52,731 bases of DNA from Antribacter soli (GCF_021568775.1 NZ_JAKGSG010000028.1:1-52731), one strand, 5' to 3'; shown: positions 38,196 to 48,423, counted from the stretch's first letter. Numbers and translations are program-made. The notes: generated from the sequence alone by a model not told the origin.

Positions 38196-38966
38196 TCAGC
38201 GCACGTCGAGGCCCGCCGCGCGCATCGCGTCCTTGACCTGGCCCACCGTGAGGACGCCGAAGTGGAAGACGCTCGCGGCCAGGACCGCGTCGGCGCCCGC
38301 CCGGGCGGCCTCGACGAAGTGCTCCGGCGTGCCGGCCCCTCCCGACGCGATCAGCGGCACGTGCACACGCTCACGCACGGCGCCCAGCATCTCCAGGTCG
38401 AAGCCCGCGGTCGTGCCGTCGGCGTCCATCGAGTTGAGGAGGATCTCGCCCGCGCCGAGCGCCGCCGCCTTCTCGGCCCACTCGACCGCGTCGATCCCGG
38501 TGCCACGCCGCCCGCCGTGCGTCGTCACCTCGAAGCCCGACGGCGTGGTCGTGCTGCCCGAGACGCGGCGCGCGTCCACCGACAGGACCAGGACCTGGCT
38601 CCCGAACCGGGCCGCGATCTCCGCGACCAGCTCCGGCCGCGCGATCGCCGCGGTGTTCACTCCCACCTTGTCGGCGCCGGCCCGCAGGAGCCGGTCGACG
38701 TCCTCGGCGGAGCGGACGCCGCCGCCCACCGTGAGGGGCACGAAGACCTGGTCGGCGGTGCGGCGCACCACGTCGATCATGGTCTCCCGGTCGCCGGACG
38801 ACGCCGAGACGTCGAGGAACGTCACCTCGTCGGCGCCCTCCGCGTCGTACAGCGCGGCCAGCTCGACGGGGTCGCCTGCATCACGCAGGTTCTCGAAGTT
38901 CACACCCTTGACCACCCGGCCGGCGTCGACGTCGAGGCACGGGATCACCCGGATCGCTACGGACAT
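38196..38966 (-). CDS. hisF: Imidazole glycerol phosphate synthase cyclase subunit
   Basis: HisF, 256 residues, a TIM barrel that makes imidazole glycerol phosphate and AICAR with ammonia from HisH. Catalytic Asp11 is in [16 protein letters not shown], and the second catalytic Asp is in VLSVDARRV. Phosphate-binding loops VGGGVRS and [10 protein letters not shown] are present. GGAGGGATG precedes the ATG. It starts 3 bases after the FKBP gene, in the same direction. HisH and HisA are not in the window. Confidence 0.96.
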   Translation of the reverse strand: MSVAIRVIPCLDVDAGRVVKGVNFENLRDAGDPVELAALYDAEGADEVTFLDVSASSGDRETMIDVVRRTADQVFVPLTVGGGVRSAEDVDRLLRAGADKVGVNTAAIARPELVAEIAARFGSQVLVLSVDARRVSGSTTTPSGFEVTTHGGRRGTGIDAVEWAEKAAALGAGEILLNSMDADGTTAGFDLEMLGAVRERVHVPLIASGGAGTPEHFVEAARAGADAVLAASVFHFGVLTVGQVKDAMRAAGLDVR

Positions 38967-38969
38967 GTG

Positions 38970-39905
38970 TCATCCCTCCTGTGCCGGCGGCTCGGCCGCC
39001 TGCTGCTCGGGTGCGTCGGGGTAGTGCGAGTCGAGGATGTCGACCACGTAGACCAGTGTCTCGCCGGCCAGCGGGCTCGACGTGTCGGCGTATCCCAGGC
39101 TCGGCGGCACCACCAGCATCACCTGCGACCCCACCGCCTGCTCCAGCAGCCCCTGGTCCCAGCCCTCGATCACCTGGCCGATGCCGATCATGGTCGACTG
39201 CGGCGGCGAGCCCTCGCCCCACGTCGAGTCGAAGACCGCTCCCGTGCTCCAGGCGACGCCCGTGAACTCGATCGTGACGATCTGGCCCGCCTCGACCTGC
39301 TCGCCGGTCCCGCGCACGAGCCGGGTCACCTGGAGCTCCGCGGGCGGCGGCGCGCCGGCGGGGATCGTCACCGTCGGAGCACCCTGCGGATCCCGCGTCA
39401 CCGTCGGCAGGCCTTCCGGGACGGGGACCTCCGTGCCGGACGCCCGCGTCGGCAGCACGTCCACGACAAGGATCACCGGCACGCCCTCCGCCTCGTCCAG
39501 GACGAGCAGACGCGCGCCGACACGGTTGCCCTCGAGCGCCTCGTACAGGGCGCCACCGAGCGACTCCGCGGACATCGTGTACGCCGCCGGCGCGTCCGCG
39601 AACGTGTTCTGCAGAACCGTGCCGTCGCGGCCGTCCTGCGCGTACAGGTTGAGGAGCAGCGGGCCGCCGTCCTCGAGGCGGTCGCCCGTGCCCGGCCACA
39701 CGGTGCGCGAGCCGGGCAGGACGACGTCGAACGGGATCGGGTAGGTGAGCCCCGGCGCCACCCCCACCGGGCCCGAGACGTCCACCGGGGCCTGCGAGGG
39801 TAGCCGCTCCGGGTCGTCCAGGGGCGTCGGCACCGACATCGGCGAGCACGCTGCCAGGAACGCCAGCACCGCCAGGAGGGCGGCGAGGAGACGGACCGGC
39901 TTCAC
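38970..39905 (-). CDS. FKBP-type prolyl isomerase lipoprotein with two FKBP domains
   Basis: A 311-residue lipoprotein (signal peptide ending LAAC, Cys20) outside the membrane. The C-terminal domain (~205-295) is a recognisable FKBP: VTIEFTGVAWSTGAVFDSTW, GQVIEGWDQGLLEQAVGSQV, VPPSLGYAD. The N-terminal part (~50-150) follows the same pattern in a degenerate form (GTVLQNTFAD, SLGGALYEALEGNRVGARLL), so it is probably an inactive second FKBP domain. It likely helps fold exported proteins. The GTG start has a GGGAGA site. Three bases separate it from hisF. Confidence 0.87.
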   Translation of the reverse strand: MKPVRLLAALLAVLAFLAACSPMSVPTPLDDPERLPSQAPVDVSGPVGVAPGLTYPIPFDVVLPGSRTVWPGTGDRLEDGGPLLLNLYAQDGRDGTVLQNTFADAPAAYTMSAESLGGALYEALEGNRVGARLLVLDEAEGVPVILVVDVLPTRASGTEVPVPEGLPTVTRDPQGAPTVTIPAGAPPPAELQVTRLVRGTGEQVEAGQIVTIEFTGVAWSTGAVFDSTWGEGSPPQSTMIGIGQVIEGWDQGLLEQAVGSQVMLVVPPSLGYADTSSPLAGETLVYVVDILDSHYPDAPEQQAAEPPAQEG

Positions 39906-39950
39906 GCGGGACAGTCTCCCACGCCTCAGGAGGTGGCCGTCATGCGGATC

Positions 39951-41312
39951 TCACATCGACTCGATGAGCCGCTCGACCCTGTCGTCCACCGAGCGGAACG
40001 GGTCCTTGCAGAGCACCGTGCGCTGCGCCTGGTCGTTCAGCTTCAGGTGCACCCAGTCGACCGTGTAGTCGCGCCGCGCCTCCTGGGCCGCGCGGACGAA
40101 GTCGCCCCGCAGCTTGGCCCGGGTCGTCTGCGGCGGTACGGCGGTGGACTCGAAGATCTCGAGGTCCGTGGTCACCCGCTCGACCATGCCGCGCGCGGCG
40201 AGCAGGTTGTACAGGCCCTCGGTCCGGGAGATGTCGTGGTAGGCCAGGTCGAGGCGGGCGATGCGCGGGTCGTCCAGTGACAGGTCGTGCTTGGCCTGGT
40301 ACCGCTCGATCAGCCTGAGCTTGATCACCCAGTCCAGCTCACGGTCCACCAGCGTCATGTCGCCCGTGGACAGCGCCCGTAGCCCGCGCTCCCACAGGTC
40401 CAGGACCTGCTTGACCACGGGCGTCGGGTCCATGTGCGCCTCGACGTGCTCGCGCGCCCGCTGGTAGTACTCGTTCTGGATGTCGACGGCCGTCATCGTC
40501 CGGCCGCTGGCCAGCGTGACGGGGTGCAGACCCGTGCGGTCGTGGCTGATCTCGCGGATCGCGCGGATCGGGTTCTCCAGCGTGAGGTCCCGCATCGGGA
40601 TGCCCGACTCGACGAGCCGGAGCACCAGGTCGGTCGTGCCCACCTTGAGCATGGTCGTGGGCTCGGCCATCGACGAGTCACCCACGATGACGTGCAGGCG
40701 CCGGTACTGCTCGGCGTCGGCGTGCGGCTCGTCACGCGTGTTGATGATCGGGCGCGACCGCGTGGTCGCGCTGGAGACGGCCTCCCAGATGTGGTCGGCC
40801 CGCTGCGAGAGGCAGAACACCGAGCCGCGCGGCGTGGAGAGGACCTTTCCCGCGCCGACGAGGATCTGGCGGGTGATCAGGAAGGGCACCAGCACGTCCG
40901 ACAGACGCGAGAAGTCTCCCGAGCGGCGCACGAGGTAGTTCTCGTGGCAGCCGTAGGAGTTGCCCGCCGAGTCGGTGTTGTTCTTGAACAGGTGGATCTT
41001 GCCGGGCAGGTCCTCGTGCTCCAGGCGCTGCTGCGCGTCCGCCACGAGGCCCTCGAGGATGCGCTCGCCGCCCCGGTCGTACGCGACGAGCTGACGCACG
41101 TCGTCACACTCCGCTGTCGCGTACTCGGGGTGCGAGCCCACGTCGAGGTAGAGGCGCGAGCCGTTGCGCAGGAACACGTTCGACGAGCGACCCCACGCCA
41201 CCACCTTGCGGAACAGGTAGCGCGCCACCTCGTCGGCGGACAGGCCTCGCCCGTCGTCCGCCGCGCACGTCACGCCGTACTCGGTCTCGAGCCCGAAGAT
41301 CCTGCGATCCAT
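39951..41312 (-). CDS. pafA: Proteasome accessory factor A, Pup-protein ligase
   Basis: PafA, 453 residues, joins the C-terminal Glu of Pup to substrate lysines using ATP. It has the glutamine-synthetase-like fold. The start [14 protein letters not shown] contains the metal-binding Glu. Asp57 in [17 protein letters not shown] is the catalytic Asp. [19 protein letters not shown] is the conserved middle motif. GGGGAGG lies before the chosen ATG; an in-frame ATG 21 bases upstream is less likely. It follows prcA by 69 bases. Length is standard, in contrast with its paralogue Dop. Confidence 0.97.
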   Translation of the reverse strand: MDRRIFGLETEYGVTCAADDGRGLSADEVARYLFRKVVAWGRSSNVFLRNGSRLYLDVGSHPEYATAECDDVRQLVAYDRGGERILEGLVADAQQRLEHEDLPGKIHLFKNNTDSAGNSYGCHENYLVRRSGDFSRLSDVLVPFLITRQILVGAGKVLSTPRGSVFCLSQRADHIWEAVSSATTRSRPIINTRDEPHADAEQYRRLHVIVGDSSMAEPTTMLKVGTTDLVLRLVESGIPMRDLTLENPIRAIREISHDRTGLHPVTLASGRTMTAVDIQNEYYQRAREHVEAHMDPTPVVKQVLDLWERGLRALSTGDMTLVDRELDWVIKLRLIERYQAKHDLSLDDPRIARLDLAYHDISRTEGLYNLLAARGMVERVTTDLEIFESTAVPPQTTRAKLRGDFVRAAQEARRDYTVDWVHLKLNDQAQRTVLCKDPFRSVDDRVERLIESM

Positions 41313-41381
41313 GGCCTTGCCTCCCCGTTCCATGCCCGGTGATGTGCCGTCGTGCCCTGCTCGCCCCCCGCGCGCCCTGCA

Positions 41382-42371
41382 TCAGTCGGTGCCGGACTCC
41401 TTCTCGTCGCCGCTGCCGGGCTTGTCGCCCTCGCTGTCGCCCTTGTCGCCCGCTTCGGGTGCCGCAGGTGCCTGCTTGACCCCCGGTGTCCCGCCCACGG
41501 GGGGCGCGTCGGGCGTGGTGGAGCCCGGCGCTGTGGAGCTCGGCCCGTCCGCGTCCGGCGCGTCGTCGGCCCCGTCCTCGGCCAGCAGGTCCGCGAGAAC
41601 CTGCCCGGTGAGGCGGCGGAAGGCGCGCCGCGGGCGTGCGCGCTCCAGCACGGCGACCTCGAGCTGCGCCACGTCGAGCCCGCCACCTGTGACCAGCGCC
41701 TTCGCGGCGGCGCCGCTCCCGGCGCCGCTCCCGGCACCGGCCGTCCCGGCGCTGCCCGTGCCCGCACCGCCGGCACCGCCGGCGCCGCCGGCCGGGCTGC
41801 CCTCGCCCGAGCCGAGCACGCCGACGGCCAGGCGCAGCACCTCACCGAGCGCCATGCCGGGCCGCCAGGCCTCCTCCACGTGCCGGCCGAGCGTCTCGGC
41901 CTTGCCGCCCATGACCACGTATCCGTGCTCGTCGGCGACCGTCCCGTCGTAGGTGAGGCGGTAGATCTGGTCCTGGGCGCTGCTCGCGCCCACCTCGGCC
42001 ACGACCAGCTCCACCTCGAGCGGCTTCGACTCGGTGATGAAGACCGTGCCGAGCGTCTGCGCGTAGGCGTTCGCCAGGCCCCGCGCCGTGACGTCGGACC
42101 GGTCGTAGGAGTAGCCCCGCAGGTCGGCGTAGCGCACGCCCGCCACCCGCAGGTTCTCGAACTCGTTGTACTTGCCGACGGCCGCGAACGCGATGCGGTC
42201 GTAGATCTCCGAGATCTTGTGGAGGGCGCGCGACGGGTTGGCCGTGGCGAACGCGATCCCGCCGTCGTAGGCGAGCACCACCACGGACCGGCCGCGCGCG
42301 ATCCCCTTGCGGGCGAAGTCCGCGCGGTCCTTCATCAGCTGCTCGGGCGAGACGTAGAACGGCATCGTCAT
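41382..42371 (-). CDS. prcA: Proteasome alpha subunit with extended C-terminus
   Basis: PrcA, 329 residues, forms the outer rings and gate of the 20S proteasome. Residues 1-188 are the normal fold ([32 protein letters not shown]). Then a Gly/Ala/Ser-rich insert (~189-226) precedes the conserved tail segment [12 protein letters not shown] (~245-256). A Pro/Asp/Glu/Gly-rich acidic tail of ~65 residues follows. Mycobacterial PrcA is about 248 residues, so this one is ~80 longer, and the extra part carries the region that contacts the ATPase. The ATG overlaps the prcB stop (ATGA, 42368-42371). Confidence 0.95.
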   Translation of the reverse strand: MTMPFYVSPEQLMKDRADFARKGIARGRSVVVLAYDGGIAFATANPSRALHKISEIYDRIAFAAVGKYNEFENLRVAGVRYADLRGYSYDRSDVTARGLANAYAQTLGTVFITESKPLEVELVVAEVGASSAQDQIYRLTYDGTVADEHGYVVMGGKAETLGRHVEEAWRPGMALGEVLRLAVGVLGSGEGSPAGGAGGAGGAGTGSAGTAGAGSGAGSGAAAKALVTGGGLDVAQLEVAVLERARPRRAFRRLTGQVLADLLAEDGADDAPDADGPSSTAPGSTTPDAPPVGGTPGVKQAPAAPEAGDKGDSEGDKPGSGDEKESGTD

Positions 42372-43237
42372 GCGAGTGCACCTCCCTGTCGCCGACGGGC
42401 GACGATCTGCTCGACCACCTGCTCCAGCTCGTCCTCCCCGATGCGCCGGTAGCCGTCGGCCGTGACCGTCGCGACGACCGGGTAGATCCGGCGCACCGTG
42501 TCCGGGCCGCCCGTCGCCGAGTCGTCGTCCGCCGCGTCGTAGAGCGCCTCGACGGCCACCCGGACCGCCCCGGAGGCGTCGAGCCCGGGCTGCCACAGCT
42601 TCTTCAGCGCACCGCGGGCGAACACCGAGCCCGAGCCCACGCTGTAGTGCTCGTGCTCCTCGTACCGCCCGCCCGTGACGTCGTAGGAGAAGATGCGGCC
42701 GGCACCCCGGTCGAGGTCATAGCCCGCGAAGAGCGGTACCACGGCCAGGCCCTGGATCGCCATCGGCAGGTTGCCCCGGATCATCGTGCCGAGCCGGTTC
42801 GCCTTGCCGTCCAGCGACAGGAGGGAGCCCTCGATCTTCTCGAAGTGCTCGAGCTCGAGCTGGAACAGGCGCACCAGCTCGACGGCGATGCCCGCGGTGC
42901 CGGCGATGCCGACGGCCGAGAACTCGTCCGCGGGGAAGACCTTCTCGATCGCCCGGTTGGCGATCATCGAGCCCATCGTGGCGCGCCGGTCGCCCGCCAT
43001 GACCGCGCCGGTGCCCGGCTCCCCGGGCGTCCCGTAGCTCACCGCCACGATGGTGGTGGCGTGCGGCGCCAGGCTCGCCGGATTCACCACCCCCGCCGCC
43101 GCACCGCCGAGCGCGGCGGCGCGGCGGCCAGGGAGCAGATCGGGCGCGTGGTCTGCGAGGAAGTCGACGAACGACGACGAGCCCGGCCGCAGGAACGCGT
43201 CCGGCAGCCGTCCCGAGGTGCCCTCACCGATACCCAA
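42368..43237 (-). CDS. prcB: Proteasome beta subunit
   Basis: PrcB, 289 residues, the catalytic subunit. A 60-residue propeptide (Gly/Ala-rich, then ASLAPHA) should be cut off to expose Thr61 as the nucleophile (TTIVAVSYG). [20 protein letters not shown] and [15 protein letters not shown] are typical. The best start is TTG at 43237, directly after the pup stop codon, with a GAAGGG site upstream inside the end of pup. No ATG or GTG lies close by in frame. Coupling with pup fits a proteasome made together with its tag. Confidence 0.94.
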   Translation of the reverse strand: MGIGEGTSGRLPDAFLRPGSSSFVDFLADHAPDLLPGRRAAALGGAAAGVVNPASLAPHATTIVAVSYGTPGEPGTGAVMAGDRRATMGSMIANRAIEKVFPADEFSAVGIAGTAGIAVELVRLFQLELEHFEKIEGSLLSLDGKANRLGTMIRGNLPMAIQGLAVVPLFAGYDLDRGAGRIFSYDVTGGRYEEHEHYSVGSGSVFARGALKKLWQPGLDASGAVRVAVEALYDAADDDSATGGPDTVRRIYPVVATVTADGYRRIGEDELEQVVEQIVARRRQGGALA

Positions 43238-43435
43238 TTACTGGCCACCCTTCTGGACGAAGCCGCGTACGAACGACTCGGCGTTCGTCTCCAGTACCTC
43301 GTCGATCTCCTCGAGCAGCGCGTCCACCTCGGCGTCCCGCTGCTGCGGCTGGGCTGCCGCGGCCGCTGGTGCCTGGTCGTCGTCGTCGGGAGTGCGGTCC
43401 TCGTTGGAAGAGTTGATGCGTTCCTGACCTGCCAT
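43238..43435 (-). CDS. pup: Prokaryotic ubiquitin-like protein Pup
   Basis: Pup, 65 residues, the protein tag for proteasomal degradation. It is disordered and acidic, with Asp/Ala/Gln-rich first half and the Mpa-binding helical segment (EVDALLEEIDEVLETNAESF, ~36-55). It ends in GGQ, so Dop must first deamidate Gln65 to Glu before PafA can use it. AAGGAGG precedes the ATG. It follows dop by 82 bases and touches prcB. Confidence 0.97.
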   Translation of the reverse strand: MAGQERINSSNEDRTPDDDDQAPAAAAAQPQQRDAEVDALLEEIDEVLETNAESFVRGFVQKGGQ

Positions 43436-43517
43436 GATCGCCTCCTTGGTGGTGCTACCGGATGACTTTGCGAGTCGCCGGTCCGGTAAGCCTAGGACGT
43501 ACCTCTGACATTGCGCC

Positions 43518-45230
43518 CTACCTCCCTCCGGAAAGTCCCGCGAGCAGCTCGCGGGCATCCGAGCTGGAGTCCAGGAGGGCGCCGATGAGGCGCCGCGTGC
43601 CGCGCGTCGGGTCGAGCATCGGGACCCGCTGGAGGGTCTGCGCCCCGTCCACGTCGAAGATCACCGAGTCCCAGCTCGCCGCCGAGACCTGGTCGCCGTA
43701 GCGGGCCATGACCTCGCCGCGGAAGTACGCGCGCGTGTCAGCCGGCGGGTGCTGCACGGCGTGCCCCACGCTGCGCTCGTCCACCAGGCGCTCGACCGCG
43801 TCCCGCGCGAGCAGCCGGTGGTACACCCCACGCTCCGGCCGCACGTCGGACCACTGCAGGTCCATGGCGTGCAGGCGCGGGTGCGACCAGTCGAGGTTGT
43901 CGCGGGAGCGCAGACCGTCCAGCAGGCGCAGCTTGGCGATCCACTCGACCTCGCGCGCGCAGGACTGGGTGTCGGTGCCGAGGCGCCGCAGGACGGAGGT
44001 CCAGCGGTCCATCACCGCGTCGGAGTCGGCGTCGGTGCCGAGCGCCGCGAGCGAGCGCCCGACGACGTCGGTGTACACGCCCTGGACCTCGAGGGCCGTC
44101 ATCGTGCGACCGTCGGCGAGGTCGAGCGGCGCGCCCAGCTCGAGGTCGCGCGAGACCTTCTGCACGTCGCTGACCGGGTCGGCCAGGCGCAGCGCCGCGA
44201 GCTCGGCACGTGCCGGCACGCCGGCCTCGTCCAGCTCGTCGAGGTGCTCGAGGACCCACAGCACGAGGGACGTCGTGCCCACCTTGAGGTAGGTCGCGAC
44301 CTCCAGGAGGTTCGCGTCGCCGAGGATGAGGTGCAGGCGGCGCCACCGCTGCCGGTCCGCGTGCGGCTCGTCGCGGGTGTTGACGATCGGGCGGCGCAGC
44401 GTGGTCTCCAGGCCGACCTCGGCCTCGATGTAGTCGGCCCGCTGGGAGAGCTGGAAGCCTGCCTGGCCGCCGGTCGGGCCCAGCCCCACGCGGCCGGACC
44501 CGGTGAACACCTGCCGGGTCACGAGGAACGGCGTGATCAGCTCCGTGAGCGTCGCGAACGACAGCGCGCGGTCCACGAGGTAGTTCTCGTGGGTGCCGTA
44601 GCTCGCGCCCTTGCCGTCGACGTTGTTCTTGTAGAGGGCCACCTCGTTGCCGGGGATCGTCGCCAGCTCGCGGGCCGCGGCCAGCATCACCCGCTCCCCC
44701 GCCACGTCCCAGCGCACCAGGTCGAGCGGGTTCGTGACCTCGGGCGACGAGTACTCGGGATGTGCGTGGTCCACGTAGAGCCGAGCGCCGTTCGTGAGAA
44801 TCACGTTCGCGGCGCTCGGGTCGTCGTACGGCTCCTCGACGGCTGGGCGCTCGACCTCCTGCAGCGGCGCCCTGCGACGGCTTCCCCCGCGGCCGTTCGC
44901 CGCGGTCGCCAGCCCGGCGGTACCGGGCACGGGCGGCGGCAGCTCACCCGCCGCGGGGCCGGACGGGGCGGGCGCCGAGGGGTCGTTCGTGATCATCGAG
45001 GGATGGGCCGAGGCACGGTCGAGGTGGAACCCGCGCGCGTCCTGCAGCGGGTCCTCGTCGTCGTAGTCCCAGCGTGCCGCCAGGCGTGCGCCGCTGCTCG
45101 CATCGCGCGCGGCGAGCGCGCGGTAGGTGGTCACGACCTGGCTGGACAGCAGCATGGGATTGGCCAGCGGGCGGCCCGGTTGCAGCACGCCGTACTCGGT
45201 CTCGATGCCCATCACGCGACGCACGCTCAC
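43518..45230 (-). CDS. dop: Deamidase/depupylase of Pup
   Basis: Dop, 570 residues, deamidates Pup and removes it from substrates. It is a PafA paralogue: metal motif MGIETEYGV near the start and catalytic Asp154 in LYVDHAHPEYSSPEV, and KNNVDGKGASYGTHENYLV. Mycobacterial Dop is ~504 residues with that Asp at 95, so about 60 extra residues lie between; they form a Pro/Gly/Ala/Arg-rich stretch (~80-135) at the place of the regulatory Dop-loop. I use the GTG at 45230, which has TAGGGT 7 nt upstream; ATG at 45212 and GTG at 45239 are alternatives. Confidence 0.95.
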   Translation of the reverse strand: MSVRRVMGIETEYGVLQPGRPLANPMLLSSQVVTTYRALAARDASSGARLAARWDYDDEDPLQDARGFHLDRASAHPSMITNDPSAPAPSGPAAGELPPPVPGTAGLATAANGRGGSRRRAPLQEVERPAVEEPYDDPSAANVILTNGARLYVDHAHPEYSSPEVTNPLDLVRWDVAGERVMLAAARELATIPGNEVALYKNNVDGKGASYGTHENYLVDRALSFATLTELITPFLVTRQVFTGSGRVGLGPTGGQAGFQLSQRADYIEAEVGLETTLRRPIVNTRDEPHADRQRWRRLHLILGDANLLEVATYLKVGTTSLVLWVLEHLDELDEAGVPARAELAALRLADPVSDVQKVSRDLELGAPLDLADGRTMTALEVQGVYTDVVGRSLAALGTDADSDAVMDRWTSVLRRLGTDTQSCAREVEWIAKLRLLDGLRSRDNLDWSHPRLHAMDLQWSDVRPERGVYHRLLARDAVERLVDERSVGHAVQHPPADTRAYFRGEVMARYGDQVSAASWDSVIFDVDGAQTLQRVPMLDPTRGTRRLIGALLDSSSDARELLAGLSGGR

Positions 45231-45237
45231 ACACACC

Positions 45238-45243
45238 ACCCTA
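45238..45243 (-). promoter_or_regulatory. Putative -10 element of dop (leaderless)
   Basis: TAGGGT on the minus strand ends 7 nt before the GTG at 45230, suggesting that dop-pup-prcB-prcA has its own promoter separate from mpa. Confidence 0.45.
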
Positions 45244-45268
45244 TGCCCGGGACGTACCGCTCGGTCGC

Positions 45269-45318
45269 GGAGGCCCGCGCCCCGCCCCAGGTCGCGGGGC
45301 TGTGGGCGCGGGCCCTCC
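45269..45318 (-). terminator. Long GC hairpin after mpa
   Basis: Two arms of ~20 bases (45269-45288 and 45296-45318) pair with small interruptions, about 55 bases after the mpa stop. It separates mpa from dop. Confidence 0.55.
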
Positions 45319-45372
45319 GGTCGGTCAGGTCAGCTGCTGGTCAGAGGTCGATCGGTGCCCGACCGACGCCGC

Positions 45373-47037
45373 TCAGAGGTACTGACCAGTGTTCTGGATG
45401 GTGTCGATCGTGCGCGGTGTCGCCCCCTCACCCTTCTTCTGGACGATCGTGCGGATGAAGACGATGCGCTCGCCCTTCTTCCCGCTGATCCGCGCCCAGT
45501 CGTCGGGGTTCGTCGTGTTGGGCAGGTCCTCGTTCTCCTTGAACTCGTCCACGCACGCCGTGAGGAGGTGCTCCACCCGGATGCCCTTCTGCCCGGTGGC
45601 GAGGAAGTCCTTGATCGCGTTCTTCTTGGCCCGGTCCACGACGTTCTGGATCATGGCGCCCGAGTTGAAGTCCTTGAAGTACAGGGTCTCCTTGTCACCG
45701 CTGGCGTACGTGACCTCGAGGAACTGGTTCTCCTCGTCCTCGGAGTACATGCGCTCCACGACGGAGGTGATCATCCCGTCCAGCGCCTCCTCGATGATGC
45801 CGTTGTACTCGGCCAGGTCCTCGGGGTGGATGGGCAGGTCGGCCGTGAGGTACTTCGCGAAGATCTCCTTCGCGCCCTCCGCGTCCGGACGCTCGATCTT
45901 GATCTTCACGTCGAGCCGGCCGGGGCGCAGGATCGCGGGGTCGATCATGTCCTCACGGTTGGACGCGCCGATCACGATCACGTTGTCGAGCCGCTCCACG
46001 CCGTCGATCTCGGCAAGGAGCTGAGGCACGATCGTGGTCTCGACGTCGGACGACAGGCCCGTGCCGCGGGTGCGGAACAGCGACTCCATCTCGTCGAAGA
46101 AGACCACCACGGGCATGCCCTGGGAGGCCTTCTCCCGGGCGCGGGCGAAGATGAGGCGGATGTGCCGCTCCGTCTCGCCCACGTACTTGTTGAGGAGCTC
46201 GGGGCCCTTGACGTTGAGGAAGTAGCTCTTCTTGGCACCGGGGTGGTCGCCGTTCTTCTTCGCGACCATCGCCGCGAGCGAGTGCGCCACCGCCTTCGCG
46301 ATGAGCGTCTTGCCGCAGCCGGGCGGGCCGTACAGCAGGACGCCCTTCGGCGGCCGCAGGCCGTGCTCGCGGAACAGGTCCGGGTGGGCGAACGGCAGCT
46401 CGACGGCGTCCCGGATGGCCTCGATCTGCGGGCCGAGGCCGCCGATGTCGGTGTAGTCGATGTCCGGGACCTCTTCGAGCACGAGCTCCTCGACCTCGGA
46501 CTTGGGCACGATCTCGAACACGAAACCGCTGCGGACGTCCACCGTCAGGGAGTCGCCGACGCGCAGGGGCTTGCCGACGACGGAACCCGCGAGCCGCACG
46601 ACGCGCTCCTCGTCGGCACGCCCCACGACGAGCACCCGCTCGGCGTCCATGACCTCCTTGACCGTCACGAGCTCGCCCGTCTGCTCGTAGCCGCCGGCCG
46701 CGACCACCGTCATGGCCTCGTTGAGCTTGACCTCCTGGCCCGGCCGCAGCCGTGTGATGTCCAGCGTGGGGCTCGCGGCGACGTGCATCTTCCGGCCCGC
46801 CGACGAGATGTCCACCGAGCCGTCGGAGTGCGCGGCGAGGAACGTCGCGTAGGTACCCGGCGGCTTGGCAAGGTCGTCAAGCTGCTTCTTCAGTTCCACG
46901 ATCTGGTCCCGCGCGGCTCGGAGAGCATCCGCGAGACGTTCGTTCTTTGCGGAGAGGAGTGCGATCTGTCGCTCGTAGTCGCGGTTTGGCAAAGATCCAG
47001 GATCGGGAAGGTTGTATCCAGCCGTGTTGTCGGTCAT
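45373..47037 (-). CDS. mpa: Proteasomal ATPase (Mpa/ARC)
   Basis: Mpa (also called ARC), 554 residues, a hexameric AAA+ unfoldase that feeds pupylated proteins into the 20S core. N-terminal coiled coil at ~20-58 binds Pup. Two OB domains follow (~60-180). The AAA domain has Walker A GPPGCGKT (237-244), Walker B VVFFDE (311-316) and [18 protein letters not shown]. The C-terminus ends GQYL, with the penultimate Tyr that docks on PrcA. GAGAGGGGATG precedes the ATG. The 255-base upstream gap (47038-47292) shows no gene and should hold its promoter. Confidence 0.97.
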   Translation of the reverse strand: MTDNTAGYNLPDPGSLPNRDYERQIALLSAKNERLADALRAARDQIVELKKQLDDLAKPPGTYATFLAAHSDGSVDISSAGRKMHVAASPTLDITRLRPGQEVKLNEAMTVVAAGGYEQTGELVTVKEVMDAERVLVVGRADEERVVRLAGSVVGKPLRVGDSLTVDVRSGFVFEIVPKSEVEELVLEEVPDIDYTDIGGLGPQIEAIRDAVELPFAHPDLFREHGLRPPKGVLLYGPPGCGKTLIAKAVAHSLAAMVAKKNGDHPGAKKSYFLNVKGPELLNKYVGETERHIRLIFARAREKASQGMPVVVFFDEMESLFRTRGTGLSSDVETTIVPQLLAEIDGVERLDNVIVIGASNREDMIDPAILRPGRLDVKIKIERPDAEGAKEIFAKYLTADLPIHPEDLAEYNGIIEEALDGMITSVVERMYSEDEENQFLEVTYASGDKETLYFKDFNSGAMIQNVVDRAKKNAIKDFLATGQKGIRVEHLLTACVDEFKENEDLPNTTNPDDWARISGKKGERIVFIRTIVQKKGEGATPRTIDTIQNTGQYL

Positions 47038-47292
47038 GACATCCCCTCTCGTCAGGGCCCGGGAGGCGACCATACGTCAGTACTGCCTCCAGGAACAGCA
47101 CTCTAGGCGCAGTGACTGACACACCGGAGGGAAGGACACCCGTTCGAGACCTGCGGGACACGGGATCGTGACAACCCGTTCACGCGGAACGCCCTCCCAG
47201 CCGCTAGATACCGCGGCCGGCGGCCGCCGCCGTCACACGAACGTCATCACCCGGGTGTTATTCCTCCCGTCGCGAACACCGGGCGCGGCGGC

Positions 47293-48423
47293 TCAGTCCT
47301 CGTCGTCCCACGCGTCGGTCGCCGCGGCGTCCGCCGGCACGGCTCCTTGCCCCGCCGGGGCCGGGGCCCGGGTTGCCTCGCCCTGTCCGACGTCGCGGCG
47401 CACCCGGCGGATCTTCTTGTCGGAGACGGGGCGCTCGCCGAGGTCCTCGGGCGACCACTCGGCGTCGGGGACCACCGGGTACGAGCCCTTGGCCGGACGG
47501 CGCCTGCGCTCCGGCGGCTCCACGCCGTCGGCCAGCCGACGGGCTGTGATCAGGAAGCCGGTGTGGCCGATCATCCGGTGCTGCGGCCGCACGGCCAGGC
47601 CCTCCAGGTGCCAGCCGCGGACCATCGTCTCGAACGCCTGGGGCTCGGCGTAGCGGCCGTCGAGCCGCAGGTCCTCCGCCGTGCGGGAGAGCTGCGTCGT
47701 CGTCGCGACGTAGCAGATCAGCACGCCGCCGGGCGCGAGCGCGGTCGCCACGGCGTCGAGGTTCTCCCAGGGCGCCAGCATGTCGAGCACGACGCGGTCG
47801 ACCGTGCCGGGCCCGGCCACCGTCGGCAGGACGTCGGCGAGGTCGCCGACCGAGAGCTCCCATGCCGGGTGCGGCCCGCCGAAGAACGTCTCGACGTTGC
47901 CGCGCGCGATCGCCGCGAAGTCCTCGCGCCGCTCGATCGAGTGCAGCGACCCGTGGTCGCCCACCGCTCGCAGCAGCGAGAGCGTCAGCGCGCCCGAGCC
48001 CACGCCGGCCTCGATCACCCGGGCACCCGGGAAGATGTCCGCCATCGTGATGATCTGGCCCGCGTCCTTGGGGTAGACCACTGCCGCGCCGCGCGGCATC
48101 GAGAGCACGTAGTCGGCCAGCAGCGGGCGCAGTGCGAGGTACTCGATCCCCGCCGTGTTGGTGACCACCCAGCCCTCGGGCTTGCCGATCAGGTCGTCGT
48201 GCGTGAAGTAGCCCTTGTGCGTGTGGAACGTGGCACCGGGCGCGAGGGTGATGGTGTGCAGGCGGCCGCGCGGGTCGGTCAGCTGGACCTTGTCGCCCAC
48301 GCGGAACGGGCCACGGCGCTGCTCGGCGCCGGTGGCGCCCAGCCCCGGAAGGGGAGCCGGGGCCGCGCTCGGCGCGTCTCCCTGCGGGACGGGCGTGCCG
48401 GGGGTGTCGGTCTGGGAAGTCAC
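47293..48423 (-). CDS. trmI: tRNA (adenine-58-N1)-methyltransferase
   Basis: TrmI-type enzyme, 376 residues, which methylates A58 in the T loop of tRNAs as a homotetramer. N-terminal OB-like domain ~38-95 (GDKVQLTDPRGRLHTI, FHTHKGYFTHDDLIG). SAM motif VIEAGVGSGALTLSLLRAVG, and DRVVLDMLAPWENL. The tail past ~300 is Arg/Pro/Ala-rich and acidic at the very end. A neighbour of the proteasome genes in many actinobacteria. The GTG has TAGGAT 8 nt upstream. Confidence 0.94.
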   Translation of the reverse strand: MTSQTDTPGTPVPQGDAPSAAPAPLPGLGATGAEQRRGPFRVGDKVQLTDPRGRLHTITLAPGATFHTHKGYFTHDDLIGKPEGWVVTNTAGIEYLALRPLLADYVLSMPRGAAVVYPKDAGQIITMADIFPGARVIEAGVGSGALTLSLLRAVGDHGSLHSIERREDFAAIARGNVETFFGGPHPAWELSVGDLADVLPTVAGPGTVDRVVLDMLAPWENLDAVATALAPGGVLICYVATTTQLSRTAEDLRLDGRYAEPQAFETMVRGWHLEGLAVRPQHRMIGHTGFLITARRLADGVEPPERRRRPAKGSYPVVPDAEWSPEDLGERPVSDKKIRRVRRDVGQGEATRAPAPAGQGAVPADAAATDAWDDED

